From Paenibacillus sp. D2_2 (lineage in GTDB: Bacteria > Bacillota > Bacilli > Paenibacillales > Paenibacillaceae), in assembly GCF_031199965.1 (NCBI RefSeq), contig NZ_CP133605.1, forward strand, positions 1,024,501 to 1,088,500: DNA of 64,000 nucleotides, given 5' to 3'. The translations under genes and the position numbers were made by a program. The notes beneath the pieces were generated by a model. The model saw only the letters and a program-made list of their open reading frames with translations, searched no databases and had not been told where the DNA came from. Below are positions 17,881 through 28,463 of the stretch, one piece after another. Every line of letters starts with the position of its first letter. The stretch's first letter is position 1.

Positions 17881-19573
17881 TTACATTTGCACATTTAGTA
17901 AATTTCCTATTTTATACACAACGTCATCTGTATCTGCATTAATGCTGGCAGCTTCGTTGATGCTAGAAATGTTCTGAAGCGCTTGAATGTTCGCATTATA
18001 TCCAATGGTGTATATAGGGATTTTATAGGTCTCGATGAGTCCACGGATATCTTTGAGAGAATGGCCTTCATTGGTCTCTCCGTCGCTAAGCACGAAGATA
18101 AGCGGCTTCACATCTGGGTTAGCAGCGACTTGATCCTGCAGCATCTTCATTGCGATTACGATTGCATCGAAGGTGGCTGTTCCACCGCCAGCCTGTAGAC
18201 TGTTGACGGCACCGACGAACATCGATTGCTGATTCGTATCATAGACGCCGATAGGTAAATTGATCGTTACATTGTCAGAGTAAGAGATGAGGCCGATGCT
18301 GTTATCTCTGCCTAAAAATTTCTGACCTTGCAACAGCGATTCCTTCAATTTATTTAACGATTCTCCGTCCATGCTACCAGATACATCGGCTACGAAGACT
18401 GCGGCAATCGGCTTGTTGCCGTTCTTCTTCTCCTTCCATAGCTTCTGAGCGGCTGATAGGATGTTACCGTCAACCGGTTAAGCTCTGAATGGTAATCTTC
18501 TAAAATGTTGAAGCCTTTGTCCTTGCCCAGATTTTGATATTTATCCTGCTTGGCAAACTTGGCGAATTCCTTAATAATATCTAGCTTTTCCTGTGGCAAA
18601 TCGCCGAGTGCATAGAGCGGACTGTCGTGTCTTACACCAAAAGGAGTGAACACATAACCGCCCTTCATATCAGCCGCATTCGCATAGAGCTGATACTCAA
18701 GTACGAATGAATCCAACGCTCCTGTCTTGGCTGCATCGCGCATTTGCAATGTCGTGGAAGCGATGAAGGGAACATTGGCCTGGAATCTCTCGAATCCCTG
18801 GACAGCTGTGTCTCCTAGCAGATCGGAACTGTCAAACGTCGAAAGCGCAGTGATCAGGAAATTAAGTCCTGTAGAGCTGGCAAAAGGGTCCGTATATCCC
18901 ATAGACAGCTCATTATCCGCTATCGCATCCGTAATTGTCTTTACGTTGACGGAGCCGTACTTTTCCACAAGCTTATCGTACTTCGCCTTACTGGTCACAA
19001 TTCCGGCGACATTACCGACAAGTCGCTCCGTCACCAAATCGGCCTTAATCCCTTGTGCCTTGACCATCTCACCCCATAGTTCATTGGAAGGAGTGAAGGC
19101 ATCTGGTATATATTTACCGGATCTGATGTAATCTGTAGCGGTACCTGAGGCAATATTGCGGATTTTCACAGATACGGTTTGGCCGTTAAGTGATATATTG
19201 GCTTTGTTGAATTGATCCGCAACTTCATTCAGCCAGTCATCGGACCCTGTCCCAGATTTCTCGGGGAAGAGAAGATCTCTACGAAGCTATCCGTTGTATT
19301 GTTCACAGTAATCGGGAACTTCGAAATATCGGGCAACGAATCAGCGATATCGACCGGATCAAGATCTATCTGCCCCTTTACTGGACCTGCGTTCGTTACT
19401 TTAATTTTGCTATAAAGTTTATCCAGCCGCTTGGAGGCATCTTCCGTAGTGATTTGTGTCTCGGATTTTCCGATATTGGAGGTCAAATTGATCCCGAAAT
19501 AGACTAGAGCAAATACAACTACAGCTATAATTGCTAGAACTACAAATGATTTTCCTTTTCTCGCCATTCTCAT
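17881..19573 (-). CDS. Membrane-anchored solute-binding-like plus von Willebrand A domain protein (two frameshifts)
   Basis: 564 residues when repaired. An N-terminal signal-anchor helix (residues 9-29, FVVLAIIAVVVFALVYFGI) precedes an extracellular region. Residues 70-370 resemble a substrate-binding protein fold (ATDYIRSGKYIPDAFTPSNELW, GYTDPFASSTGLNFL, YQLYANAADMKGGYVFTPFGV). The C-terminal 190 residues are a vWA domain with an intact MIDAS: DVSGSM, a Thr in GGGTATFDAI and LSDGE. Frame breaks: a missing G at 19263-19266 (repair gives SSPEKSGTGSDDWL) and a missing C at 18467-18468 (repair gives LNRLTGNILSAAQKLW). It probably binds a metal-dependent partner or ligand outside the membrane. 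It sits between a two-TM protein and TelA in one operon. Confidence 0.85.
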
Positions 19574-19580
19574 CTCCCCT

Positions 19581-20365
19581 TCATTGCTTATAGAATTTAG
19601 TCTGGTTAATTAGTGCATCAATCTCCTTCATGCAAGGCATATCTTCGACATCCTTATAATCTGTGCTGCCTAACTGTGTGATCTCCAGTAGAAGCTTATC
19701 GAGCTTAAGAAGAATCTCTTCATTCGCGCCAATGTAGCCTCGGATTGATGATATATATTCATCGTATAAGAGCTTCTTCTCCTGAATCAGCTTACCCGAG
19801 AAGCGTGAAGAGACTTGTTGATTAGCCAGGGTAGAGAATTCCGAAGCATCAAATACGCTTAATTTGTTAAGCAGTCCTCTTACATTGAGATAAAATAGCT
19901 TCTCAACTTCATTGATCACGGAATTAAATTTCTTATAGCTCAATTCGGTCTGATCAAACCGTTGTCCAAGAACCTCCATCAGAGTTTTTTCTTCTTTTCG
20001 ATGCGCTCCAGTTGGTCAAGGGACAGTACGATATCGGTCTTCAGAGCAGTGATGCTTCTGTAGCGATTCAGTGCCTCTATGTAATCCTCATGTATAATTA
20101 TGTCTTTAACTGGTGTTGATGCAGGAGGTTTAAACAGTAGGCTATAGCTTCCGTTCAGCAGGACGAGGAAACTGATGACCAGCAGCGTTACGCCCAGGGC
20201 CGTCTGAAGAACACTGTCTCCGCCTATCCGCAGACCTATTAGGCCCGGGGACAGCACGGCAACATTCAGGAGTACAACTCCGATAATAAGCCCTAACAAT
20301 TTGGGGAGCTTTGAGTTGTTCAAATTCTCACTTCCTTTGCTAATACCTAGATTATTGCGACCCAT
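19581..20365 (-). CDS. Two-TM protein with helical cytosolic domain (probable frameshift, or two coupled genes)
   Basis: The first part (20365-19979) has two membrane helices (LLGLIIGVVLLNVAVLSPGLI; ALGVTLLVISFLVLLNG) and a cytosolic helical start ending LERIEKKKKL. The second (19979-19581) is a soluble helical domain (NEVEKLFYLNVRGLLNKL, LDKLLLEITQLG). The stop and next ATG overlap as TGATG. Adding one base in the six-T run (plus strand, 19984-19990) fuses them into one 261-residue protein reading KKKKTLMEVLGQ. Because this window has many single-base errors in homopolymers I favour one gene, but true coupling cannot be excluded. It is the first gene of the TelA/vWA operon, with 7 nt to the vWA start. 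No family was recognised. It may be the membrane transducer of the vWA/TelA pair. Confidence 0.6.
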
Positions 20366-20569
20366 GAAGGGCTATGTCGCAGAGCTTTTTATTAATTTTA
20401 GCAGATAATAAGTTCGATGGCTCCTAAATCTTTCTAATGGAGGTGCATTCAGGGGCCTGTGTCAGTTATTACGTGGGTAGGGGATAGTTGTTTCATAAAT
20501 TTTCACTCTTTTAACGGATACGTTTGAACATTAGAAGCAACAATTGTGGTTTTTCGCGACTTTGGGCAG

Positions 20570-20620
20570 CAAAAGAGGCGTCTCTAAGTCGGAAAATCGA
20601 CTTTTGAGACAGCCTCTTTG
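20570..20620 (-). terminator. Terminator of the chitinase gene
   Basis: A long hairpin (AAAGAGGC-TCTC-AAGTCG / CGACTT-GAGA-GCCTCTTT) lies just beyond the minus-strand chitinase stop. No other element was recognised in the 288-nt gap 20366-20653. Confidence 0.75.
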
Positions 20621-20653
20621 CTTCCTTAATTTATGAGGATAGACACTTCTGAA

Positions 20654-21918
20654 TCAGCTCTCAAACGGCTTCATATTAAGCGTATCGACTTTCTCGCCGG
20701 TAATATCGATGCCCATCCGCTTCGTAATATCACGATAGTGGCCGGCACGGCGTTGCACCGGACTTCCCTCGGTCTCTCCGAGGTTAGCTTCCAATCCGTT
20801 CAACACCATAATTGTGATACCAAACCCCGGACTGTCTAGGCCGAGCGACCTCTCCTGTGCATTCGGCTTCCATCTGCCGACCATGACGTCATGTGCAGAC
20901 GGCTTCGGTACTTGCGGTGTCATCCAGAACAGAATTGCGGTCATATAGCCGATTTTACCGTCGGCGGCCACAATCTCCGGATTATCGAGCAGGACGCTCT
21001 TATCCCCATAAATAATTGAGCTGAACAGACCGTAATTGAAGTTCCAGCTTAACATGATCGGGCCGCGGCCATAATAACGCTTGCCTGATGTTCCTGGGAA
21101 CAGTTTGGCGCTGGCTGGATCGACGAAAGCATCCATATCGGCACCGGTTCTCCCGGCGATATTCTCATTCCAGAATAGTCCCATTTAAGTGGACCGCCAG
21201 GTGCGGTCGCCCATCCACCGCCGGTCTCATGTGACAGGTTGGCAAGGAATGCAGCCAATTCACGCTTGCGGTCTTTCTTGAAACCTTCCTTAAGGAAGGT
21301 CCCACAATCGACGATGACCGTATCGATCGGCTTGATCTTGTTCGCTACTGAATTGAAGTCGTCTGAGCGCAGTACAAGCGTCTCGACCTTGGCCTCTTTA
21401 TCCAGCCTGTAAATTTCTTGAGCGGAGGTCCCTGTACGGGTGCTGATTTTTATCTTAATATTTGAGACTTCCGCAACTGCACTTATTAGATTATCATAGG
21501 AGAAATAGTCACTTTGGTCGGCTTTGTAGTATTCTTTGCCTTCAGCTACTTTGAACCATTCCTTGGAGCCGAGCCGATAGGGGAATAGATCTTCGAAATC
21601 TTGCTTAGTGAGGAGAGCTTTTACCGCTTCAATCGCTTTGTCCGGCAAATAGTCAGGATCAAGGTCATCCCATTCCTGGGCAATATCTTTACGGCTTAAC
21701 AGATGGTTCTCACCAACTGATAGGGGGCTTCCTTCGTACTGAACTGGGTGGATAAGGGGCGAGGAGGAGGCCGGGTTGCCTGCCGCCATCTTGGTAGTTA
21801 GAGAAATCGAATCTGAGGCGTATGCCGAGAGTGGAACAATCAGCAGTGAAGTACCTAGAGCGAGAGTGATTGCAGGACGCAATGCCTTGTGGATCAGCGG
21901 ATACTTCCGAATGGACAT
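20654..21918 (-). CDS. Secreted GH19 chitinase (one frameshift)
   Basis: 421 residues when repaired. The signal peptide ends near AYA (residue 35). A proline-poor N-terminal module and a helical linker with QDFEDLFPYRLGS precede the GH19 catalytic domain in the C-terminal half. The catalytic acid motif is LANLSHETGGGWATAP, and the second motif YYGRGPIMLSWNFNYG matches the family signature. One base is missing at 21180-21182 (C on plus, G on the coding strand); repair gives PLKWGLFWNENIAG. ATG 21918 is preferred over 21924 because AAAGGAG lies 7 nt upstream. GH19 enzymes cleave beta-1,4-GlcNAc chains of chitin and can also attack fungal walls. A near-perfect cre site 28 nt upstream predicts CcpA catabolite repression. 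Confidence 0.9.
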
Positions 21919-21945
21919 GCGCATTCTCCTTTTTTTATTTTATTT

Positions 21946-21959
21946 GGATAACGCTTACA
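21946..21959 (-). promoter_or_regulatory. Candidate CcpA cre site ahead of the chitinase gene
   Basis: On the coding strand TGTAAGCGTTATCC matches TGWAARCGYTWNCW at 13 of 14 positions. Its position just upstream of the start is compatible with repression. Confidence 0.6.
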
Positions 21960-22327
21960 TGGTAGCAATAGGCATTTTTTTTGTACATAGGCGAACTTGC
22001 CCATAGAGACCATCGTATGAACCAGTCGGCGAGTATAAATGAAGAGGGAGAATGACTATCAGCAGGGAAGTTATTGTAGAATGGAATCGCCATTCGTGTC
22101 GAAGCAATGTATTGTCATTCCAGGGGACTAAGCCCTCGATATTATGCTGGTGAGGACTTCTATAGGAAATTAGGACGTGGGATAAAATCTTATTCTAACA
22201 GGAGAATATCTTCTATTTTCCACTCCAGGTACACCATCTTATGAATAATTGTTATGATATATGGAGAGAGTGCGACATTAAGTTCATATTCCTAGAAATT
22301 ATAATTGATAAAAAGTAGGTCATTCAC
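21960..22327. other. Intergenic region upstream of deoR
   Basis: It holds the divergent promoters of the chitinase and deoR genes. A plausible deoR -10 (TATGAT) lies at about 22255-22260. A small GAATGG/CCATTC inverted repeat is present near 22080. No other gene or RNA was recognised. Confidence 0.4.
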
Positions 22328-23258
22328 ATGGATCGAGATAAACAAAGATTGAGTATTGAAGCAGCAAAATTATATTATTTATCGGACTATAGCCAGATCG
22401 ATATAGCGGCTAAGCTAGGGTCTCCCGTCCGACGGTCTCCCGATTGCTGCAATATGCGAAGGAGCAAGGCTATGTGCGTATTGATATCTCTGATCCGTTG
22501 GAGGATTTGAATGCGCTTGGCGTTAGGCTCAAACAGAAATATGATTTGGAAACGGCGCTAGTGTGCTACTCACCAGTTAACGAGTACAAGGAGATCCAGA
22601 GGAGTATCAGTAAGGTCGCGGCCGATTATTTGCATGAGACGGTCCAGGATACGGATATTATTGGAGTTACCTGGGCAGAACGATGCATGCTGTTGCGCTT
22701 AAGCTTCAGCAGAAACAGGTTCGAGGAGTCGAAGTTGTTCAGCTTAAGGGAGGAATTAGCCATTCACACGTCAATACGTATGCGGCGGAGACGGTGAACC
22801 TATTCGCTACCGCTTACCATACGATTGCACGATATTTGCCGCTCCCTGTTATATTCGATAGTGTGGCGCTGAAAGAAATGGTGGAAAAGGACCGCCATAT
22901 TCATCGAATCATCGAGCTGGGCAGACAGGCGAATATCGCAGTATTTACGGTCGGCACAGTGAATGATGATGCGCTCTTGTTCCAGCTAGGTTATTTCAGT
23001 GAGGAAGAGAAGCAGTTGTTACAAACGAAGGGGATCGGCGATATTTGCTCGCGTTTCTTCGATGCCGAAGGCAAGCTGTGCAGCGAAGAGATTAACAATC
23101 GGACAGTTGGCATTGATTTGTCGGATCTGCAGAACAAGGAAAAATCAATTCTCGTTGCTGGGGGGCAGCGTAAGATTGACGCAATTCGTGCTGCGCTTAT
23201 TGGTAAATACGCCAATATTCTGGTGACTGATCAATTCACAGCGCAAGCTTTGTTGTAA
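22328..23258 (+). CDS. deoR: DeoR, SorC-family deoxyribonucleoside regulator (two frameshifts)
   Basis: 310 residues when repaired (Bacillus DeoR is about the same length). The HTH is restored by one G at 22418-22420, giving IAAKLGVSRPTVSRLLQYAKEQGYV. A second G at 22673-22675 restores IIGVTWGRTMHAVALKLQ. The C-terminal sugar-phosphate-binding domain follows (VEVVQLKGGIS, then FATAYHTIARYLPLPV, and AGGQRKIDAIRAALIGKYANILVTD). In Bacillus, DeoR represses the dra-nupC-pdp operon and is released by deoxyribose-5-phosphate. Here the gene is immediately upstream of deoC and reads the same way, so it is most likely the local regulator, with candidate operators before deoC. Confidence 0.92.
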
Positions 23259-23261
23259 TTG

Positions 23262-23425
23262 GTTCAAAAAGAGCGGTTCAGCACCGAGAAGGTTGGATGA
23301 AGCTAGGGTTTGAGGAGCGGAGCGTACGTAGTTTGTACGTGAGCACCGGAAACCCGGCTAAATTCAAGATTCGATGCCGAATTACTTCTTGATTGACTTC
23401 GTGATCAAAAGCGGACTTTTTGAAC
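23262..23425. repeat. Palindromic intergenic element, type A (164 nt)
   Basis: It is bounded by a perfect 10-bp terminal inverted repeat, GTTCAAAAAG / CTTTTTGAAC. It contains an inner GC-rich core (ggagcggagcg, then CGTAC-gtagttt-GTACG, then gagcaccgg) and no open reading frame of note. It lies 3 nt after the deoR stop. A short derivative with the same ends occurs at 24333-24360. The layout is that of a MITE/REP-like intergenic element. Confidence 0.6.
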
Positions 23426-23542
23426 TTCCTCTGGATCCTCGTTAGATTATGGAGTTGGGGCTATCGCTTCGGCCGTGTCTAATGGGGATTTTTTGTATGG
23501 TTTTTGTACAAAATACTGGAGCAGAATGTGTTTATAATGTGT

Positions 23543-23595
23543 GTGAACAAAATTTCAAGGTTGTATTTACATTTGTTCAAGGCGCATGTTATGAT
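23543..23595 (+). promoter_or_regulatory. deoC promoter with candidate DeoR operator
   Basis: TTTACA (23566-23571), 18 nt, TATGAT (23590-23595). TGAACAAA (23544-23551) and TTTGTTCA (23572-23579) are perfect inverted half-sites, one upstream of the -35 and one within the spacer. This is a good arrangement for repression. Assignment to DeoR is by context. Confidence 0.6.
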
Positions 23596-23661
23596 ACTCA
23601 TGTAGTAAATCATGTAATTCAGTAGTAAATATATAAATGAAGAATAGAGAGGGTGTACGGT

Positions 23662-24327
23662 ATGAACATAGCACGTATGATCGACCATACGTTATTGCGT
23701 GCAGATGCAACTCAAGCAGAGATTTCTAAATTGGTGGATGAAGCGAAGCAGTATCAATTTGCTTCTGTGTGTGTGAATCCAACATGGGTATCTTATAGCG
23801 CTGAGCAGCTTGCCGGTACAGAAGTGAAGGTATGCACGGTTATCGGGTTCCCACTTGGTGCAACGACCTCCGATGTGAAAGCGTTCGAGACGAAGAATGC
23901 GATCGAGCGTGGAGCAAACGAAGTGGACATGGTGATTAACATCGGTCAATTGAAGGACGGCAATGATGCATTCGTACAGCAAGATATTGAGGCTGTTGTA
24001 AAAGCGGCTTCGGGCAAAGCACTTGTGAAGGTTATCATTGAGACCTGCTTGTTGACGGACGAAGAGAAGGTACGAGCTTGTGAATTGTCGGTTAAAGCAG
24101 GTGCTGATTTCGTGAAGACTTCGACCGGATTCTCCACAGGCGGCGCGACACCTGAAGATATTGCATTAATGCGGAAAACAGTAGGCCCGAATGTGGGAGT
24201 AAAAGCATCTGGTGGTGTTCGCAGTCTCGAAGATGTGAACAAGATGATCGAAGCGGGTGCGACTCGGATTGGTGCCAGCTCGGGCGTTAGTATCATGAAC
24301 GGAATAACTTCTACATCTTCTTATTAA
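23662..24327 (+). CDS. deoC: Deoxyribose-phosphate aldolase
   Basis: 221 residues, intact. It is a class I aldolase that splits deoxyribose-5-phosphate to acetaldehyde and glyceraldehyde-3-phosphate. Key motifs are [12 protein letters not shown] (N-terminus), [33 protein letters not shown] and the Schiff-base lysine in [14 protein letters not shown] near residue 152, plus [14 protein letters not shown]. The ATG at 23662 is chosen over the in-frame GTG at 23653, since GAGAGGGTG lies 5-13 nt upstream. It is the first structural gene of the nucleoside salvage unit. The C-terminus [12 protein letters not shown] is close to the usual end, with the catalytically helpful C-terminal Tyr retained. Confidence 0.97.
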   Translation: MNIARMIDHTLLRADATQAEISKLVDEAKQYQFASVCVNPTWVSYSAEQLAGTEVKVCTVIGFPLGATTSDVKAFETKNAIERGANEVDMVINIGQLKDGNDAFVQQDIEAVVKAASGKALVKVIIETCLLTDEEKVRACELSVKAGADFVKTSTGFSTGGATPEDIALMRKTVGPNVGVKASGGVRSLEDVNKMIEAGATRIGASSGVSIMNGITSTSSY

Positions 24328-24332
24328 TAAGA

Positions 24333-24360
24333 GTTCAAAAAGATCGATTTTCAGTTTGAA
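24333..24360. repeat. Short inverted repeat between deoC and cdd
   Basis: GTTCAAA / TTTGAAC with a 14-nt interval. It shares its ends (GTTCAAAAAG) with the 164-nt type A element upstream and may be an internal deletion of it, or a second DeoR-type operator. Confidence 0.4.
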
Positions 24361-24379
24361 CTACTTCTATTTAAATAAC

Positions 24380-24421
24380 GGCGTGCTTCACTGGATGCTC
24401 AACACTCCATTCTAGCACGCC
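24380..24421 (+). other. Intercistronic hairpin before cdd
   Basis: GGCGTGCT / AGCACGCC (8 bp, 26-nt loop), no T run. It is possibly an attenuating or mRNA-processing structure. Confidence 0.4.
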
Positions 24422-24428
24422 TTAATGA

Positions 24429-24839
<411 letters not shown>

Positions 24840-24861
24840 ATTTCATCTCCTTTATGCATTT

Positions 24862-24875
24862 TGTAAGCGGTAACA
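24862..24875 (+). promoter_or_regulatory. Candidate CcpA cre site upstream of nupC
   Basis: TGTAAGCGGTAACA matches the cre consensus at 13 of 14 positions, the exception being the central Y. CcpA repression of the homologous Bacillus dra-nupC-pdp operon is established knowledge. Confidence 0.55.
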
Positions 24876-24926
24876 GGAAAACACTAATTTAATAAATCAA
24901 ACATGCACAAGCGCGGGAGGAACATC

Positions 24927-26105
24927 ATGAAATATGTTATTGCGATAATCGGTCTGCTTGCAGTCTTTGGCCTCACTTACATCACGAGTAAAGATCGGCG
25001 TAACATTCGCTATCGGCCGCTTGCGCAACTGATCGTTTTACAGGTCATTCTTGCCTTTCTTTTACTCAATACCAGTGTCGGCGAGTTTCTGATTAGAGGC
25101 TTTGCCTCGATATTCGAATCCTTGCTCGCTTATGCCGCGGAAGGCGTCAACTTTGTGTTTGGTGGTCTTGCTAATGAAGGACAAGCACCGTTCTTCTTGA
25201 CAGTACTGCTACCCATCGTAGTTATTTCCGCGTTAATCGGAATTTTACAATATACGAGGATATTGCCGTTCATTATCAAGTATATTGGTCTAGTGTTAAG
25301 TAAAATCAACGGTATGGGTAAATTGGAATCCTATAACGCGGTTGCCTCTGCGATTCTGGGACAATCCGAGGTATTCATATCCGTGAAGAAGCAGATCGGT
25401 TTATTACCGGAGCGTCGCTTGTATACGCTATGCGCATCCGCGATGTCAACGGTATCTATGTCTATTGTTGGCGCTTATATGACGATGATTGAACCAAGAT
25501 ATGTCGTTACAGCGCTGGTATTGAACCTGTTTGGCGGATTTATTATCGCCTCGATTCTGAATCCATACAGAGTGTCCAAGGAAGAGGATATTCTCGAGGT
25601 GCAGGAAGAGGAGAAGCAATCCTTCTTCGAAATGCTCGGCGAGTATATTATGGATGGATTCAAAGTGGCGATCGTCGTTGCCGCCATGCTGATTGGCTTC
25701 GTCGCGTTGATTGCTCTCGTTAATGGCATTTTTGGCAGCATATTCGGAATTACCTTCCAGCAGCTGCTAGGATATGTATTCGCGCCATTCGCCTTCCTCA
25801 TGGGTGTACCTTGGAAGGAAGCCGTTGATGCGGGAAGTATTATGGCTACGAAGATGGTAGCAAATGAATTTGTAGCTATGCTGGATCTGGGCAATATGAC
25901 GACGTTATCTCCGAAGAGTATCGGGATTGTCTCGATCTTCCTGGTCTCCTTCGCAAACTTCTCATCGATCGGTATTATTGCCGGAGCTGTGAAAGGTCTA
26001 CATGAGAAGCAGGGCAACGTTGTAGCGCGTTTTGGTCTGCGTCTATTGTATGGCGCGACGATGGTAAGCGTATTGTCCGCTATCGTAGCTGGTATCTTCC
26101 TGTAA
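24927..26105 (+). CDS. nupC: NupC family concentrative nucleoside transporter
   Basis: 392 residues, intact. It is an integral-membrane symporter (CNT family) importing nucleosides with H+ or Na+. About ten hydrophobic segments are visible, with the CNT core motifs [41 protein letters not shown] and [12 protein letters not shown]. The ATG at 24927 follows GGGAGG at 7 nt; an upstream in-frame ATG at 24903 lacks a binding site. It supplies substrates for cdd, deoD and pdp encoded alongside. A cre-like site precedes it. Confidence 0.96.
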   Translation: MKYVIAIIGLLAVFGLTYITSKDRRNIRYRPLAQLIVLQVILAFLLLNTSVGEFLIRGFASIFESLLAYAAEGVNFVFGGLANEGQAPFFLTVLLPIVVISALIGILQYTRILPFIIKYIGLVLSKINGMGKLESYNAVASAILGQSEVFISVKKQIGLLPERRLYTLCASAMSTVSMSIVGAYMTMIEPRYVVTALVLNLFGGFIIASILNPYRVSKEEDILEVQEEEKQSFFEMLGEYIMDGFKVAIVVAAMLIGFVALIALVNGIFGSIFGITFQQLLGYVFAPFAFLMGVPWKEAVDAGSIMATKMVANEFVAMLDLGNMTTLSPKSIGIVSIFLVSFANFSSIGIIAGAVKGLHEKQGNVVARFGLRLLYGATMVSVLSAIVAGIFL

Positions 26106-26165
26106 GCAAATTTTCAGGATGTTTGTATTAACGAACAAATTAGTTTACCTTTAAATGTAAAGGGA

Positions 26166-26215
26166 GGTTCCAGCGTGTCTGCACCGAGGTGGTGTGGTGC
26201 GGACTCCTGTGAACC
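26166..26215 (+). other. Structured intercistronic leader before deoB
   Basis: Outer stem GGTTC (26166-26170) / GAACC (26211-26215) encloses a 9-bp stem GTCTGCACC / GGTGCGGAC (one G-U pair). A second small CGTTC/GAACG hairpin follows at 26216-26235. No known riboswitch class was recognised. Confidence 0.4.
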
Positions 26216-26276
26216 GTTCGTTTACTTTTTGAACGACCTCTTTAAAGATGAATATCCATGGAAGGGGATTAACAAC

Positions 26277-27458
26277 ATGAAACCATTCAAACGAATTCAC
26301 CTAATTGTGATGGACTCGGTAGGTATAGGAGAAGCTCCAGACGCTGCGCAATTTGACGATGTAGGGGCGGATACGTACGGGCACATCGCTGAGCAATGTG
26401 GTGGACTGAATATGCCTAATATGGCGAAGCTAGGATTGTCTAATATCCGCCAGATACAGGGGGTAGAGGTGGCGGACAAGCCGATGGCTTATTATTGTAA
26501 AATGCAGGAGACTTCCCGCGGTAAGGATACAATGACAGGTCACTGGGAGATTATGGGCCTTTATATCGATACTCCGTTTCGCGTGTTTCCGGACGGTTTC
26601 CCTGATGAACTGATCAAACGGATTGAAGAGAAGACCTGGCCGCAAGGTTATTGGAAATAAGCCAGCCAGCGGTACAGAGATTATTAAAGAGCTCGGGAAG
26701 AGCATGTGAAGACCGGAGCGTTAATTGTATATACGTCTGCTGATTCTGTTCTACAAATTGCTGCTCATGAAGAGATCGTTCCACTTAAGGAATTGTATGA
26801 GATTTGCGAATTTTGCCGTGAGATCACAAGAGATGATCCTTATATGCTGGGAAGAATTATCGCCCGTCCGTTCGTGGGTGAGCCTGGAAACTTCACGCGT
26901 ACGTCAAATCGCCATGATTATGCGCTCAAGCCTTTTGGCCGCACGACGATGAATGAGTTGAAGGATCAAGGTTATGATGTTATTGCTCTGGGCAAAATTT
27001 CCGATATTTATGACGGTGAAGGTATTACGAAGGCGATCAGAACCAAGTCTAATATGGACGGTATGGATAAATTGGTCGCTACATTGGATGAGCCATTTAA
27101 TGGACTTAGCTTCATTAATCTGGTTGACTTCGATGCTTTGTTCGGACATCGCCGCGATCCGCAAGGCTATGGCCAAGCGCTGGAGGAATACGATGCTCGC
27201 CTGCCAGAGGTATTCGCTAAGCTAGGTGAGGACGACTTGCTCCTGATTACAGCGGACCATGGTAACGATCCGACTTACAAAGGAACGGACCATACGCGGG
27301 AATATGTACCGTTATTGGCTTACTCGCCGCGATTCAAAGACGGCGGACGCGAGCTGTCGCTGCGTCGTACTTTTGCTGATATCGGCGCTACTGTTGCGGA
27401 TAATTTTGATGTTACACTTCCGAAATACGGCGAGAGCTTTTTGGCTGATTTGAAATAA
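26277..27458 (+). CDS. deoB: Phosphopentomutase (two frameshifts)
   Basis: 393 residues when repaired, the family-typical size. It interconverts (deoxy)ribose-1-phosphate and -5-phosphate, linking the nucleoside phosphorylases to DeoC. It belongs to the alkaline-phosphatase superfamily, with metal-site motifs [16 protein letters not shown] (first Asp), [12 protein letters not shown] (nucleophile Thr), and [17 protein letters not shown] and [19 protein letters not shown] (C-terminal metal ligands). Breaks: an extra T at 26637 (repair gives [15 protein letters not shown]) and a missing G at 26695-26697 (repair gives [21 protein letters not shown]). ATG 26277 has AAGGGG 9 nt upstream; the open frame reaches 26175 but without a binding site. 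Confidence 0.95.
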
Positions 27459-27480
27459 ATGATCATTGGAGGAACGAGAA

Positions 27481-28187
27481 ATGAGTGTACACATTGGTGC
27501 GAAGCAAGGCGAAATTGCAGAGACGATATTACTTCCAGGGACCCGCTACGAGCGAAATTCATCGCTGAGACCTATTTCGAGGACATTTCCTGCTACAACG
27601 AAGTGCGAGGAATGCTGGGATTTACCGGAACCTACAAAGGCAAACGCATCTCGGTGCAAGGTACAGGCATGGGGATTCCGACTACGAGCATTTATGTCAA
27701 TGAACTTATCAGTGAATATGGCGTGAAAAATTTGTTCCGGGTAGGAACCTGCGGCGCGATGCAGGAGCATGTACATGTACGCGATGTTGTGCTTGCACAG
27801 GCATCCTGTACAGACTCCAGCATGAACCGTCACGTATTCGGCGGATATGACTTCTCCCCGATCGCTAGCTTCCCGCTGCTGAAGGCAGCTTATGACAATG
27901 GCGCTGCCAAAGGGTTAACGCAGCATGTTGGTAACATCTTCAGCTCGGATATGTTCTATCGCGATGATAAATCCATTGTACAGAAACTAATGGATTATGG
28001 CGTGCTTGCAGTGGAGATGGAGACTACTGCTCTGTATTCTCTGGCTGCCAAATACGGTGTTAATGCATTAACGATTCTGACCGTTAGTGACCATTTGCTG
28101 ACTGGGGAAGAGACAACGTCGGAAGAGCGTCAGACGACCTTCAACGATATGATGGAGGTTGCTTTGGAGACAGCTATTTCTCTATAA
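27481..28187 (+). CDS. deoD: Purine-nucleoside phosphorylase, DeoD type (one frameshift)
   Basis: 235 residues when repaired. It cleaves purine (deoxy)nucleosides with phosphate to base plus (deoxy)ribose-1-phosphate. The frame opens [20 protein letters not shown] and breaks at 27538-27540. One G gives [17 protein letters not shown], the phosphate-binding loop. Further motifs are [40 protein letters not shown] and [12 protein letters not shown]. It follows deoB with a 22-nt gap containing GGAGGAACG. It is the hexameric high-molecular-weight class by sequence. Confidence 0.96.
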
Positions 28188-28209
28188 GATATCGTCAATA
28201 CAACTTTAA

Positions 28210-28398
28210 ATGTTGAACTAAAGAAAGAGCAGGGATTAGGCAAGAGGGTGAAATGATTCTGGAGAAGCGTAGCGTTCGCCTTTGTGAACGGATTTCTACC
28301 TTGTTGGATTCTAGTAAATCAAAGAAATCTGTGAGCAACAGCGATCGGAAGAACATTACACCCGGCTGCCTTCTTCCGTACAATCATTAGTTCAACAT
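28210..28398. repeat. Palindromic intergenic element, type B (189 nt)
   Basis: A perfect 12-bp terminal inverted repeat, ATGTTGAACTAA / TTAGTTCAACAT. An inner imperfect repeat GGGTGAAATG / CATTACACCC and stems GGATTTC / GAAATC make the whole unit foldable into a long hairpin. It is non-coding and lies between deoD and pdp. Confidence 0.65.
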
Positions 28399-28463
28399 TA
28401 GTAAGAGCTTGGGACATACATCAGGACATACAACAATACTCTTGGAGAGCGAGGAAATCGATA

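Noticed and set aside
27459..27480. Alternative 242-residue deoD start in the other frame
   Set aside because: The translation before the break does not resemble DeoD, while the frame from 27481 gives the conserved N-terminus and joins with one restored G.
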